A DNA stretch of 50,036 nt from Bacteroidales bacterium (lineage in GTDB: Bacteria > Bacteroidota > Bacteroidia > Bacteroidales > PUMT01): assembly GCA_007132225.1 (NCBI GenBank), contig SLPB01000099.1, positions 1 to 50,036 on the forward strand. Direction: 5' to 3'. A program made the position numbers and the translations under genes. Position 1 is the stretch's first letter; each line of letters starts with the position of its first letter. Below the pieces are notes generated by a model. It was given only the letters and a program-made list of their open reading frames with translations, did not search any database and had not been told where the DNA came from. This document shows, piece by piece, positions 34,682-43,451 of the stretch.

Positions 34682-34700
34682 CTCCCTTGTGTTAAGGGAG
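34682..34700. other. hairpin CTCCCTT-N5-AAGGGAG after siaC
   Basis: This perfect 7-bp stem with a GTGTT loop lies 27 nt after the siaC stop. No clear T-run follows, so it would be at most a weak terminator or a processing site between siaC and the transporter gene. Confidence 0.5.
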
Positions 34701-34727
34701 GACTATTTAACCTGTTTAATCTAAACA

Positions 34728-34750
34728 CTGAATGAACAGGTATCATTCAG
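34728..34750. promoter_or_regulatory. inverted repeat CTGAATGA-N7-TCATTCAG upstream of the transporter
   Basis: Perfect 8-bp arms surround a 7-bp spacer, with the right arm ending 75 bp upstream of the transporter ATG. The geometry suits either an RNA hairpin or a dimeric operator. It differs from the GATGATT boxes. Confidence 0.45.
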
Positions 34751-34824
34751 ATTCAGGCCGGACGCCAAAGTAAAAGAGAGACTAATTAACCAGACATTAA
34801 TAAGATCACTAATTTTTTCAGGTT

Positions 34825-37800
34825 ATGAGTGAAGAAATCCTGCGCGCCTTAATGCAACTTTTCGCCCTGCTGGTTAAGCAGGATGAGGGGGTGGAGCGTA
34901 AAGAGGTTGAGTACGTAGAAAGTTTTCTTAATCAGCAGCTTAACGATGAAGCTGCAAGGGAGTATATGCAGCTCTTCAAGAAGCAGGCAGGAATGCTTGA
35001 TAATGCTAATGAAGATAAGGCGGACAAGAAAGAAGGCAAAGCCGGGAAGATGAAGCTCACTTCGGTAAAGGATTCTGTCAGGGTACTTGGCATATGTAAA
35101 AAAATAAACAAGACCCTTACACAAAAACAGAAAATTGTATCCCTGGTAAGGTTGTTTGAAATTGTTAATGCTGCCGGCAAGTTCACAGATCAGCGCATGG
35201 CGATCATAAATACCGTGGCAGATGTTTTTAAACTTGATAATAATGAGTTTAAAGATATCAAGCGGTTTGTTCTTAATTCCCAAAGCAGGGAGATGGATTT
35301 TCCTGCCCTGATGATAATAAGCAACCAGTCGCCCGAACTGGAGCAGGCAAAACATATACATTGTGAAACGGAAAGCGGACAGATATATATTCTGCAGATA
35401 AAAAGCGAAGATCTTTATTTTCTCCGTTATACCGGAACAGATGATATTTACCTGAACGGGCTGCCATTAAACACCCGGCGCATTTACCTTTTTGCCAGCG
35501 GCAGTACCATCAAACTTCCAAAAGGCAAGCCCATATATTACAGCGATGTAATTTCACACTATCTTGCCGGCGAATCGGCTGTAAGAGTATCTTACCAGGT
35601 TAATGATGTGAGCTATAGTTTCAGTAACGGTGGAATAGGATTGCGCGACATAAGCTTCTCCGAGGGCCAGGGCAGGCTGATAGGTATCATGGGAGCCAGC
35701 GGTGCAGGAAAAACAACACTTCTGAATGTTCTCTCAGGCACCGAGGCTCCGACAACTGGTAATGTTAAAATCAATAACATCGACCTTCATAATCAAAAAG
35801 AAAAACTTGAAGGTGTTATCGGACTTATCCCGCAGGACGACCTGCTTATCGAGGAGCTCACTGTTTTTGAAAACCTTTACTACAACGCAAAGCTTTGTTT
35901 CCGCAACAAGTCAGAAGAGGAAATAACTGTAATGGTGGAAAAAACACTGTCTAACCTCGGACTTCTGGACAGGCGTGATATGAAAGTGGGGTCTCCTCTT
36001 AATAAAGTTATAAGCGGAGGACAGCGAAAAAGGCTGAATATTGCCCTCGAACTTATAAGAGAGCCATCAATACTATTTGTAGACGAGCCTACTTCAGGTC
36101 TTTCGTCAAGGGATTCAGAGAATGTAATGGACCTTCTAAGGGAACTAACTTTAAAAGGCAAGCTTATCTTCGTGGTCATTCATCAACCCTCATCCGATAT
36201 CTATAAGATGTTCGACAACATTATGATACTGGATACGGGTGGATATATGATATATTACGGTAACCCTGTTGAAGGTGTAATGTATTTTAAAAGAATTGAT
36301 GCCCAGATAAACAGCGATATCGGGGAATGTCCTGATTGCGGCAATGTAAATCCTGAGCTTATCTTTAATATTATAGAGGCAAGAGTTGTTGATGAGCTGG
36401 GCCGCTATACGCCTGACAGGAAGGTTTTACCTCATCGCTGGGAAAACCTCTTTAAAGATAACATCAAACTGGATCGGGTGCGGACTGAGACAGATCCGCC
36501 TCCTGCAACACTGAAAATCCCTTCCTGGTTCAGCCAGTTTAAAATCTATTCGCTGCGTGACTTTTTTTCCAAGATAAGCAACAGGCAGTATATAGCACTT
36601 AACCTGCTTGAAGCCCCCCTCCTCGCCTTCATCCTTTCATATATAATAAGATATATAGCAGACCCCGGCTCAAGCGTCTACATTTTCAGGGAAAATGAAA
36701 ACATACCAATTTATATTTTCATGAGCCTGATAGTAGCCTTGTTTCTGGGACTTACCATAAGCGCCGAGGAGATATTCAGGGACAGGAAGATTCTTAAAAG
36801 AGAAGCCTTTCTCAATCTGAGCCGTTCCAGCTACCTTTTTTCAAAGATCATAATACTTTTAAGCATCTCTGCTATACAGGCAATACTTTTTGTCTGGGTC
36901 GGGAACTCCATCCTGGGGGTAAAGGGGATGAACCTGGAATACTGGCTGGCCCTGTTTTCCATAGCAGCCTTTGCCAATATGCTGGGGCTAAATATTTCTG
37001 CATCATTTAATTCGGCAGTAACCATATACATTCTGATCCCCCTGCTGATGATCCCACAAATGATACTCGGAGGTGCAATGTTCAGCTTTGAAAAGCTTAA
37101 CCGAACAATAGGCAGTGTCGATAAGGTGCCTCTCATAGCCGAGATCATGCCTACCAAATGGACATACGAAGCGTTGATGGTACACCAGTATAAAAATAAT
37201 GCTTTTCAGCAATACTTTTTTGAACTTGAAAAAAGTGAGAATGTGGCCGATTTTCAAAAAGTTTACTGGTTGCCTGAGTTGAGAAATCGTCTTGAAATTG
37301 TAATTGACGAATATTCAGATAAAAAAGAAATAATTGACAGCCGCACTGAATTACAGCTCATTAGCAATGAAATAAGAAAAGAGCTGATCCGTATGCCAGG
37401 AGTCACTTTTGGGAAACTTGAGGGACTGGATCCTGAAAGTTTCAATATGGATGTTGCCGGGAATATATTTGAATACCTTGATCAGCTGGATAGGAAATAT
37501 ACCGAAAATTATGAGAAGGCAAACCGTCAGAAAGAAAACATAATAAATTACTGGATGGAGCAAAACCCGGCACAATACAGATATTTACGGGATGCTTATT
37601 ACAATGAAAGTCTGGCTGATATAGTTAAGAAAGTATTTGAAAAGAACCAGATTCTTGAATTCAGGGATGAGCTGGTTCAGCAGATTAATCCAATATACCG
37701 TGATCCAATTCCAGGCTCATGGTTTAATTTCAGGTCACACTTTTATGCACCACGTAAATATTTTGCAGGATTTTTCTTTGACACTTTTTATTTCAACATT

Positions 37801-37944
37801 ATTATTGTCTGGATATTAACAACCGTTCTTTATGTGACATTGTATTATAACCTGTTAAAAAAGAGCATTGATTGGTTTGATAAAATAAACTTCAGAAGAG
37901 TATTGCCTTCCCGACCAGTTAAAGCTTTACGGATCAATAAATAA
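34825..37944 (+). CDS. TerB-like / FHA-like / ABCG-type transporter fusion
   Basis: The 1039-residue protein starts with a helical TerB-like region (about residues 1-150). An FHA-like beta domain (about 165-245) ends IYLNGLPL...IYYSDV. The ABC ATPase (about 255-480) has Walker A GASGAGKT (290-297), Q-loop PQDD (336-339), signature SGGQRKR (397-403), Walker B ILFVDEPT (416-423) and switch His453. A Cys pair in ECPDCGN (502-505) follows. Five to six transmembrane helices lie between about 575 and 755, a large extracytoplasmic segment at about 760-985, and a last helix near 992-1015. The ATPase-then-membrane order is that of ABCG exporters. Regulatory N-terminal domains and the upstream siaC suggest signal-controlled transport. 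Confidence 0.85.
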   Translation: MSEEILRALMQLFALLVKQDEGVERKEVEYVESFLNQQLNDEAAREYMQLFKKQAGMLDNANEDKADKKEGKAGKMKLTSVKDSVRVLGICKKINKTLTQKQKIVSLVRLFEIVNAAGKFTDQRMAIINTVADVFKLDNNEFKDIKRFVLNSQSREMDFPALMIISNQSPELEQAKHIHCETESGQIYILQIKSEDLYFLRYTGTDDIYLNGLPLNTRRIYLFASGSTIKLPKGKPIYYSDVISHYLAGESAVRVSYQVNDVSYSFSNGGIGLRDISFSEGQGRLIGIMGASGAGKTTLLNVLSGTEAPTTGNVKINNIDLHNQKEKLEGVIGLIPQDDLLIEELTVFENLYYNAKLCFRNKSEEEITVMVEKTLSNLGLLDRRDMKVGSPLNKVISGGQRKRLNIALELIREPSILFVDEPTSGLSSRDSENVMDLLRELTLKGKLIFVVIHQPSSDIYKMFDNIMILDTGGYMIYYGNPVEGVMYFKRIDAQINSDIGECPDCGNVNPELIFNIIEARVVDELGRYTPDRKVLPHRWENLFKDNIKLDRVRTETDPPPATLKIPSWFSQFKIYSLRDFFSKISNRQYIALNLLEAPLLAFILSYIIRYIADPGSSVYIFRENENIPIYIFMSLIVALFLGLTISAEEIFRDRKILKREAFLNLSRSSYLFSKIIILLSISAIQAILFVWVGNSILGVKGMNLEYWLALFSIAAFANMLGLNISASFNSAVTIYILIPLLMIPQMILGGAMFSFEKLNRTIGSVDKVPLIAEIMPTKWTYEALMVHQYKNNAFQQYFFELEKSENVADFQKVYWLPELRNRLEIVIDEYSDKKEIIDSRTELQLISNEIRKELIRMPGVTFGKLEGLDPESFNMDVAGNIFEYLDQLDRKYTENYEKANRQKENIINYWMEQNPAQYRYLRDAYYNESLADIVKKVFEKNQILEFRDELVQQINPIYRDPIPGSWFNFRSHFYAPRKYFAGFFFDTFYFNIIIVWILTTVLYVTLYYNLLKKSIDWFDKINFRRVLPSRPVKALRINK

Positions 37945-37978
37945 TTAATACTGTTTCTAACTAATAAAACAAGTCTTT

Positions 37979-38890
37979 ATGAATAGAATTAGATTGTTAT
38001 TGTTCATTATGGTTCTGCCGGTTCTCATTGCCTCTTGCCAGTCAGGAAGGGATCCCGGACTGGGAACGGAATTTGAAATTCCCGATTCAGTTATTCATGC
38101 AGAATCTCTTGAAATATCAGAGGAAATAATGGGTGGTATTATATCCAATGTTTCCTCTATTGTTGAAATGTCAGCTCTAATAAAAGACCTCGGCGTGCCT
38201 TATTCAAACAGGTACCTTGCCTCAACAGACCATGTTGATAATTACAACACCAACTTTAAACGGGCCCTGATGCTTGGCGTTTTTGGAGCTGACCTTGGTT
38301 ATCTAAATATGTACAACCGCTCGACTGCTGTAATTAGTTACCTGTCTTCTATCAGAAGACTTTCAGATGGTTTGGCTGTGGGTCATTTTTTTGATTTTTC
38401 AACCTTGCGACGGCTGGCAAGCTCCCAGTCAGATCTTGATTCGTTGATGTTCATTTCCGTGCAAAGCTTTAACAGGATGGATAATTATCTGAGGCAGGAA
38501 AAAAGATCTCACCTGAGTACAGCTATGGTTGCAGGAGTTTGGATAGAAGGTCTGTACCTTCTTACCCAGGTTGCCAGATCGCATCCCGGAGAAGAGATAT
38601 ACGAAAGAATTGGAGAACAGAAAATCATTCTGAACGATTTGATGTTAATACTAAAAAATTTTGAGCGGGTGCATCCCGAGTATGCTCAACTTACCCGTGA
38701 GCTGGCCCCTATCAAAGAAGAGTTTGACCAGGTTAGCATAACTTATGAGATTGGTGAGCCGGAGGCAATAGAACGCGATGGTATGCTAATGATAATACAG
38801 AACGAGCGCAGTATTGTAAATATTACTCAGGAGCAGGTTGAAAGCATAACAGAAAAGGCAGCAATCATTCGCAACAATTTAATTCTTTAA
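37979..38890 (+). CDS. lipoprotein of unknown function
   Basis: The 303-residue protein begins MNRIRLLLFIMVLPVLIASC, with a signal peptide ending in a lipobox; Cys20 would be the lipidated residue. The mature part is soluble and helix-rich (EISEEIMGGIISNVSSIVEMSALIKDLG..., many Leu/Ile heptads) and ends in a helical IVNITQEQVESITEKAAIIRNN. I recognise no family. It starts 34 bp after the transporter gene and is followed within 4 bp by another exported protein. It is probably part of the transporter operon and might be a periplasmic or outer-membrane partner. Confidence 0.78.
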   Translation: MNRIRLLLFIMVLPVLIASCQSGRDPGLGTEFEIPDSVIHAESLEISEEIMGGIISNVSSIVEMSALIKDLGVPYSNRYLASTDHVDNYNTNFKRALMLGVFGADLGYLNMYNRSTAVISYLSSIRRLSDGLAVGHFFDFSTLRRLASSQSDLDSLMFISVQSFNRMDNYLRQEKRSHLSTAMVAGVWIEGLYLLTQVARSHPGEEIYERIGEQKIILNDLMLILKNFERVHPEYAQLTRELAPIKEEFDQVSITYEIGEPEAIERDGMLMIIQNERSIVNITQEQVESITEKAAIIRNNLIL

Positions 38891-38894
38891 TAGT

Positions 38895-39326
38895 ATGAGA
38901 CGATTTATTTTAGTTTTTATTGTTATTGTCAAATTTTATCCGGCATACTCTCAAACCACGGAGCAATTGGTTGATATTTGTGTTGATCGTATGGAAGATG
39001 TTACCTACCTCAGAGATTTTCAGGTTGAGCTTGAAGCTGCACAACCCGGGCGGCCGGAACCGGTTGCCAGGTATTCCATGGTACTTAACAAGAATACATT
39101 ATACCGGTTATCAATCTGCAATGCCGAAACCTCGGGTGCCGGAATCATTAAAGTATTTGACAACAGGGGACTTCTGGCCAGCAATTATATTTCCGAGTCA
39201 GATACCCATTATCCGTTTTTTGATATACAGATACAGAGCACGGGAGTCTACCATATATTTATCTCTTTCAAAGACGGCCTGCCCGGCAGAGCAGCAGGTA
39301 TCCTATCATTGGTTAAGCGGTTGTAA
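38895..39326 (+). CDS. small exported protein of unknown function
   Basis: The 143-residue protein has a hydrophobic signal sequence (MRRFILVFIVIVKFYPAYS) with a likely cleavage after YSQ. The mature part of about 122 residues is predicted beta-rich: alternating hydrophobic strands such as YRLSICNAE, AGIIKVFDN and TGVYHIFISFKDG. This resembles small bacterial pre-peptidase-like or C2-like beta sandwiches. It follows the lipoprotein gene by 4 bp. No function can be assigned; the context suggests secretion together with the lipoprotein and the transporter. Confidence 0.7.
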   Translation: MRRFILVFIVIVKFYPAYSQTTEQLVDICVDRMEDVTYLRDFQVELEAAQPGRPEPVARYSMVLNKNTLYRLSICNAETSGAGIIKVFDNRGLLASNYISESDTHYPFFDIQIQSTGVYHIFISFKDGLPGRAAGILSLVKRL

Positions 39327-39633
39327 TCCAGCACATAAAATTAACAGGCTGGGTATTTCCCAAATAGTATATTAATAATGTTCCGAAAAACCTGATATTC
39401 CATCTGATAAATAGTCCGCTCCCCGGGCTGGAAAAAATATTTTGAGCACTTTATTTTTTATGATGAGTAAATTACCTGGTAAAAGGTGATTCAAATCATC
39501 TCTTATTGTGAAACCTATATAAACCGCAGCCGTTTCTAAAAGCAGAATAATGTTCATTAGTAAAAAAGGGTTAAAGATAAAAAGATATTAATACCTTTAC
39601 TTCTGTTTGGATAATCTCACAGACACTTCAAAT
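39327..39633. other. intergenic region upstream of the SPOR protein gene
   Basis: The region is about 307 bp, AT-rich, with no convincing gene. It carries the GATGATT-type box at 39485-39500 and a near -7 element (TACCTTTA, 39592-39599) about 35 bp before the ATG. Confidence 0.5.
39485..39500. promoter_or_regulatory. GATGATT-type palindromic box (site 2)
   Basis: GGTGATTCAAATCATC is one base from the reverse complement of the core of site 1 and from site 3. Both this site and site 3 are preceded by GG(T)AAAAG, extending the match to about 21 bp. It lies 134 bp upstream of the ATG at 39634. Confidence 0.65.
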
Positions 39634-40950
39634 ATGATCAAATATCTCATCCTGGCAGTAATTACATATACATTTCTTGCTGTCAGTATTCTCAACAAAC
39701 CGGAAGTCTACATGCAAATAAATGCCCCTTCCGTCACCGATGCCGGAAGCACTGTGGATGTTGAAATTGAATTATATAAAGACCAGATCACCGGTTTTGC
39801 ACGTTTTCAGCAGGAGTTGCCGTACGGGGTGACAGCCTCACCGGTCTATCCGGCTGACATGAATTTTTATTTCGAAGATAATACCGTTAAAATGATCTGG
39901 CTGAACCTTCCCCCTGAAGATAAAATCACAATCCGCTACCAGCTGCAGGTTTATGAACGGCTAAAAGGTGATATTATCCTTGACGGCACCTTCAGTTACA
40001 TCGACAATAATCAGCGAAGATCAACCAGTGCCCCGGGCAGTAAACTTGCTATAAATCCCTCCTCAAAATTTGAGGAGAGATTTATTGTAGATGTTAGTGA
40101 AGCTAACCAGAAACTGCTTCCTCCTCCCCCATCAGCTGATGGTTCCGGTGATATTTTTGCAATAAGGCAGAATCCTGTTTTGGACAATGATTTGGGTTAT
40201 TTTGTCAATATACTGGTCAACAAAGCGGGGAAAAATCATTTTGCCAAAATTGAAGAAGTTATACCCGAAGGTTTTACGGCCGTTGAGATGGAGAGCCATG
40301 GAGGTATATTCTCCTTCTCAGATCAAAAAGCAAGGATTATCTGGAAAAGCTTACCTGCAGAAAACAATTTTGTAGCTTCCTACCGGCTGATCCCTGATGA
40401 TGGAATAAATAGCACACCCGAAGTAAGAGGAGAGTTTTCGTTTATGCATAATGATATTACAGCTAACCGGATAATTATTCAAAAAGATACAGATCTGTCA
40501 AACCTGAATGAAGATGACAGAAATACATTTATTGCTTCCTTAACAACTGAAAATAATAAACATACAGGCATGCCTGCAAAAGAAGTTGCTGCTTCGGCAC
40601 CTGCAGGTAAAACAGCTTCAGCCGGTTCGTATGCAAAAACCAGCCGGCCCCTTCCATCTAAGCAGGGAATTAACTACAGGGTCCAACTGGCAGCCGGCCA
40701 CAAGTCGGTCGATGTTAAGCAATATTTCAGCAGGCTTAACATTACTGACGAGGTAAGCACAGAGATGCATGAAGGGTGGATAAAGTATTCGATAGGGTCA
40801 TTTAACGACTACAAATCTGCAAGAGACCAGAGAGAACATGTGTGGAATACAACTCCTATTAATGATGCATTTGTAGCTGCCTATAACGGCGTGACAAGGA
40901 TAACTGTTCAGGAAGCGCTAATGGTAGCAAACCATCAATGGTACAGGTAA
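39634..40950 (+). CDS. exported protein with C-terminal SPOR-like domain
   Basis: The protein is 438 residues from ATG 39634; an in-frame TTG nine codons earlier is less likely. The N-terminus is a signal or anchor helix (MIKYLILAVITYTFLAVSI). Two similar beta-sandwich segments follow (PSVTDAGSTVDVEIELYKDQITGFARFQQELPYG... and NDLGYFVNILVNKAGKNHFAKIEEVIPEGFTA...), which look like an internal duplication. A Pro/Ala/Ser-rich linker leads to a C-terminal SPOR-like domain (GINYRVQLAAGHKSVDVKQYFSRL...WIKYSIGSFNDYKSARDQREHV). SPOR domains bind denuded peptidoglycan at division sites, so an envelope location is likely. The function is unknown. Confidence 0.75.
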   Translation: MIKYLILAVITYTFLAVSILNKPEVYMQINAPSVTDAGSTVDVEIELYKDQITGFARFQQELPYGVTASPVYPADMNFYFEDNTVKMIWLNLPPEDKITIRYQLQVYERLKGDIILDGTFSYIDNNQRRSTSAPGSKLAINPSSKFEERFIVDVSEANQKLLPPPPSADGSGDIFAIRQNPVLDNDLGYFVNILVNKAGKNHFAKIEEVIPEGFTAVEMESHGGIFSFSDQKARIIWKSLPAENNFVASYRLIPDDGINSTPEVRGEFSFMHNDITANRIIIQKDTDLSNLNEDDRNTFIASLTTENNKHTGMPAKEVAASAPAGKTASAGSYAKTSRPLPSKQGINYRVQLAAGHKSVDVKQYFSRLNITDEVSTEMHEGWIKYSIGSFNDYKSARDQREHVWNTTPINDAFVAAYNGVTRITVQEALMVANHQWYR

Positions 40951-41020
40951 AATAACCGGTTCAGCAGGTATAGAAAAGTTACACCTGAGTGATAATAATA
41001 ATTTTTGAATCAGGATAATT

Positions 41021-41398
41021 TTACCGTAAGCTTTCATTTTCCAGGATATTAAAAGGTATATCCGTCATCGACTGCATCAGCTGACCCATTTCATACATAG
41101 ATTCATCTTCCGGGTCAAAATACCAGTTTATTATAATTTCATTGCCCTGCTCGTAAACTTTTTCCAGAATATGGATCATGCTGACAAGGCATCGTGCAGA
41201 ACTACCGTTAAGGTATTCAAAATTCAGATCTATCCGGGTTATATTATCACAACGATGGGTGCAATTTTCCAACAAATCATTAAGGGGTTTGTAAAACAGG
41301 TTTGAATCTTCGAGTATGCTTCTTCCTGCAATACTCATCTTCCCTCTCCTAAACAGTACTGAAGGAGTTTTCAAAGTGCCGTCAATCTCTACATCCAT
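41021..41398 (-). CDS. second SiaC-like protein (DUF1987), atypical phosphosite
   Basis: The 125-residue protein shares the SiaC/DUF1987 pattern with 34281-34655: MSIAGRSILEDSNLFYKPLNDLL, IDLNFEYLNGSSARCLVSMI, and INWYFDPEDESMYEMG. At the place of the phosphorylated Thr (YFNTASSK in the first copy) it has YLNGSSAR, so Thr is replaced by Gly and a Ser follows. It may be locked in one state or use the neighbouring Ser. It is encoded on the minus strand, after a lipoprotein gene and downstream of the SPOR gene on the other strand. Confidence 0.82.
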   Translation of the reverse strand: MDVEIDGTLKTPSVLFRRGKMSIAGRSILEDSNLFYKPLNDLLENCTHRCDNITRIDLNFEYLNGSSARCLVSMIHILEKVYEQGNEIIINWYFDPEDESMYEMGQLMQSMTDIPFNILENESLR

Positions 41399-41433
41399 GG
41401 GTGATTTTTAATTATATTCTGTTTGCTGGGTAA

Positions 41434-41994
41434 TTAATTGAACTTTACGTTAAAGTAATCAGGATCGCCATATTCGTTCGCCTTTATGTAATATAAAAAA
41501 TCCTGATCCATATTAATGTTGGAGTCGGTAACCCTGTAGTAGCCGCAGCGTAAAGTCTCGAAACTAATATGTACTGTCTTCTCTTCCATGTCCTTGCGAA
41601 CTATCCTGAAATAATAAATTATCTCGGTCCTATCTTTTATACAAACAGCCGGCATGGTTATCTTGATTCCGTTTTTTGCTGGTCCCGCATCAATGGCACT
41701 ATCGAGAATATTGAGCCCGGCGGTCAGATAAACGCTTTTGTCAAAATCCATGTTATCGGAACTGTAATAAACAACTGCATCTTTGCTGCCTCTGGTATCA
41801 GAAAGAATTAAGGAAAACAGCACCTCTCCCTCCTTCACATCAATCATTTCAGTGCAGGTGTTATGAAGAAGCGGATCTTTCCAGTCATCTTTCAGGTCAT
41901 CGTTCACTTTAAAAACTGAAATATCCTTTTCGCAGGAAACAAAGACCATAGTAAGCAGTATGATACTTTTCAGTAATGTTTTTTGACAACTCAT
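41434..41994 (-). CDS. putative lipoprotein of unknown function
   Basis: The 186-residue protein begins MSCQKTLLKSIILLTMVFVS followed by Cys21, a lipoprotein signal peptide. The mature part is polar and rich in beta-forming segments (EGEVLFSLILSDTRGSKDAVVYYSS, IIYYFRIVRKDMEEKTVHISF). I recognise no family. It is 35 bp upstream of the second siaC-like gene on the same strand and probably cotranscribed with it. An envelope protein linked to a SiaC-like switch mirrors the arrangement at 34281-38890. Confidence 0.7.
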   Translation of the reverse strand: MSCQKTLLKSIILLTMVFVSCEKDISVFKVNDDLKDDWKDPLLHNTCTEMIDVKEGEVLFSLILSDTRGSKDAVVYYSSDNMDFDKSVYLTAGLNILDSAIDAGPAKNGIKITMPAVCIKDRTEIIYYFRIVRKDMEEKTVHISFETLRCGYYRVTDSNINMDQDFLYYIKANEYGDPDYFNVKFN

Positions 41995-42116
41995 AATTAT
42001 TAACTTTTATATACTAATTAAGCAATGCTTTATTTTGACTAACATCCGTCTTTTATAGACAAAAGGATATTATCTTATGATAAACGATGCTTTTTTAGAT
42101 ATGTTTAGCCAAAATG

Positions 42117-42132
42117 GATGATTGGCATCACC
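42117..42132. promoter_or_regulatory. GATGATT-type palindromic box (site 4, weaker)
   Basis: GATGATTGGCATCACC keeps the TGAT-N4-ATCA core and ten of the twelve outer bases of the other sites. It lies 120 bp upstream of the start codon at 42252, the same range as the other three. It also falls in a short frame (42114-42209) that I do not regard as a gene. Confidence 0.5.
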
Positions 42133-42251
42133 AGGGATTGGATAAGCTGGTTTCTGAGAATAAAAACCTGCTTAACCGCTGTTGGCAGGATATTACGGGA
42201 ACGGTTTGATCAATAGCAAAATAACAAACACATATTAAATGATCTGTTATT

Positions 42252-42629
42252 GTGAAATTAATCAGGCGACGAGAAAATATTGTCACTGGTACTCCGTCTG
42301 AGAAATATGAGGAATTGCTGATAAAGATGCATGAAAGCTTCGTCTTTCCTAATCATCTGCTAATAGTGACCCCGGACAAACTTGAAGAAAAGAAATTAAA
42401 GATTATGCAGGATATTATTTCAGAAAAATTACTCTGCAACCATCACCACTGGAAAAAAGAGCAGGGCAAAGCCGATAGCCTTAAAGAGATATCGTTTACA
42501 GTAAATGATTTTTCAAAAAGTGTGAATGGGTTTTATTGTTTCGCTCTGCTGCACAAAGATGATTATTCCTGCCTGGGACAGGGTGATATCAACCGGATTT
42601 TTGAAATAGCAATCCCTCTTAATCTATAA
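42252..42629 (+). CDS. hypothetical cytoplasmic protein
   Basis: The 125-residue protein has no recognised family. It starts with GTG (KLIRRRENIVTGTPSEKYEELLIKM), is basic at the N-terminus, contains a His-rich patch (CNHHHWKKEQ near residues 68-77), and ends in alternating hydrophobic residues (FYCFALLHKDDYSCLGQGDINRIFEIAIPLNL). It lacks a signal peptide or membrane helix. It stands alone on the plus strand between two minus-strand exported-protein genes, with a GATGATT-type box 120 bp upstream. The coding call rests on length, composition and an uninterrupted frame, so confidence is moderate. Confidence 0.6.
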   Translation: MKLIRRRENIVTGTPSEKYEELLIKMHESFVFPNHLLIVTPDKLEEKKLKIMQDIISEKLLCNHHHWKKEQGKADSLKEISFTVNDFSKSVNGFYCFALLHKDDYSCLGQGDINRIFEIAIPLNL

Positions 42630-42673
42630 AAAACCTTTCATTATACCGGGAGAGCAGTTTTAACAATACATAC

Positions 42674-43228
42674 CTATTCATCGGTGAGTGGCATAAATCC
42701 ATAGGCTATGCCTTTCATCGTTATTGAGGGAATATCTCCGTAGCCACCCCTGAATTCAGTATTGGTTAAAAGGATCATATTTGCTCCCAGCCCTGCTGCC
42801 TGTTTTTTCAAACGAATTTCGGCATTCCTGACAGTTGATCTTCGGTTACGGCTGGCTGCTGCAGTGACCTCAACCGGCCCCCTTTTATATAAGGCCTCTA
42901 CATCCCCGGGATCTTCGGTAAGAAAAACGTGACGCCAGTCATCTTCGGAGACCATTTCAAAAACAGGACGGTTCAATACTTCAATCCTTCCGGTCCTGTA
43001 AATTATCCTTTCAACCTGCTTTCGGTCAGTTTCAATTATTTTGTCAGTTTCCGGTTTGGTATAAAAAACTTTGGAAGCAGTAATATTTACCATATTAACC
43101 GGGGCTGACCGTCCCCCAAGATAAACCAGTGTGTCGACAGCTCTTTCTGGTAAAGTTGAATCCTGTATATGGGAAGAACGGGCAGATATCAGTCCCAGTA
43201 CAAAAAAAGTGAAATACAAAATCTTCAT
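42674..43228 (-). CDS. exported protein of unknown function
   Basis: From ATG 43228 the protein is 184 residues with a signal sequence (MKILYFTFFVLGLISARSS); the frame opens 15 codons further upstream. The middle contains a short repeat-free, charged region (KVFYTKPETDKIIETDRKQVERIIY). The C-terminal GLGANMILLTNTEFRGGYGD resembles the aggregation-prone 'GANA-v' segment of small envelope stress proteins such as DUF4156/RcsF-like families. That comparison is weak. It is monocistronic on the minus strand, between the crp/fnr gene and the hypothetical gene at 42252. Confidence 0.68.
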   Translation of the reverse strand: MKILYFTFFVLGLISARSSHIQDSTLPERAVDTLVYLGGRSAPVNMVNITASKVFYTKPETDKIIETDRKQVERIIYRTGRIEVLNRPVFEMVSEDDWRHVFLTEDPGDVEALYKRGPVEVTAAASRNRRSTVRNAEIRLKKQAAGLGANMILLTNTEFRGGYGDIPSITMKGIAYGFMPLTDE

Positions 43229-43451
43229 AAGAAATAAAATTATTCTGTTAGACCGGAATTGATAATTTTGCAATAGACCGGAAATTGGTTGACTATATTA
43301 ATTTTAGGGAGAATACATGTCATATATGGCTCATATATTCTTCCCGGTATACGAAAATTTCCCCTCCAGGGTTATACCAGAGAAGGTAATTTGCATGAAA
43401 TTTAAAAGAAATAAGGCGGCCGGAAATATTTTATTTCAGAGGGTAGTTATG

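Noticed and set aside
42114-42209. Short ORF (31 aa, MDDWHHQGLDKLVSENKNLL...)
   Set aside because: Too short, with a stop shortly upstream, and no neighbour or family supports it. It overlaps a GATGATT-type box and may be a decayed gene end, but I cannot support that.
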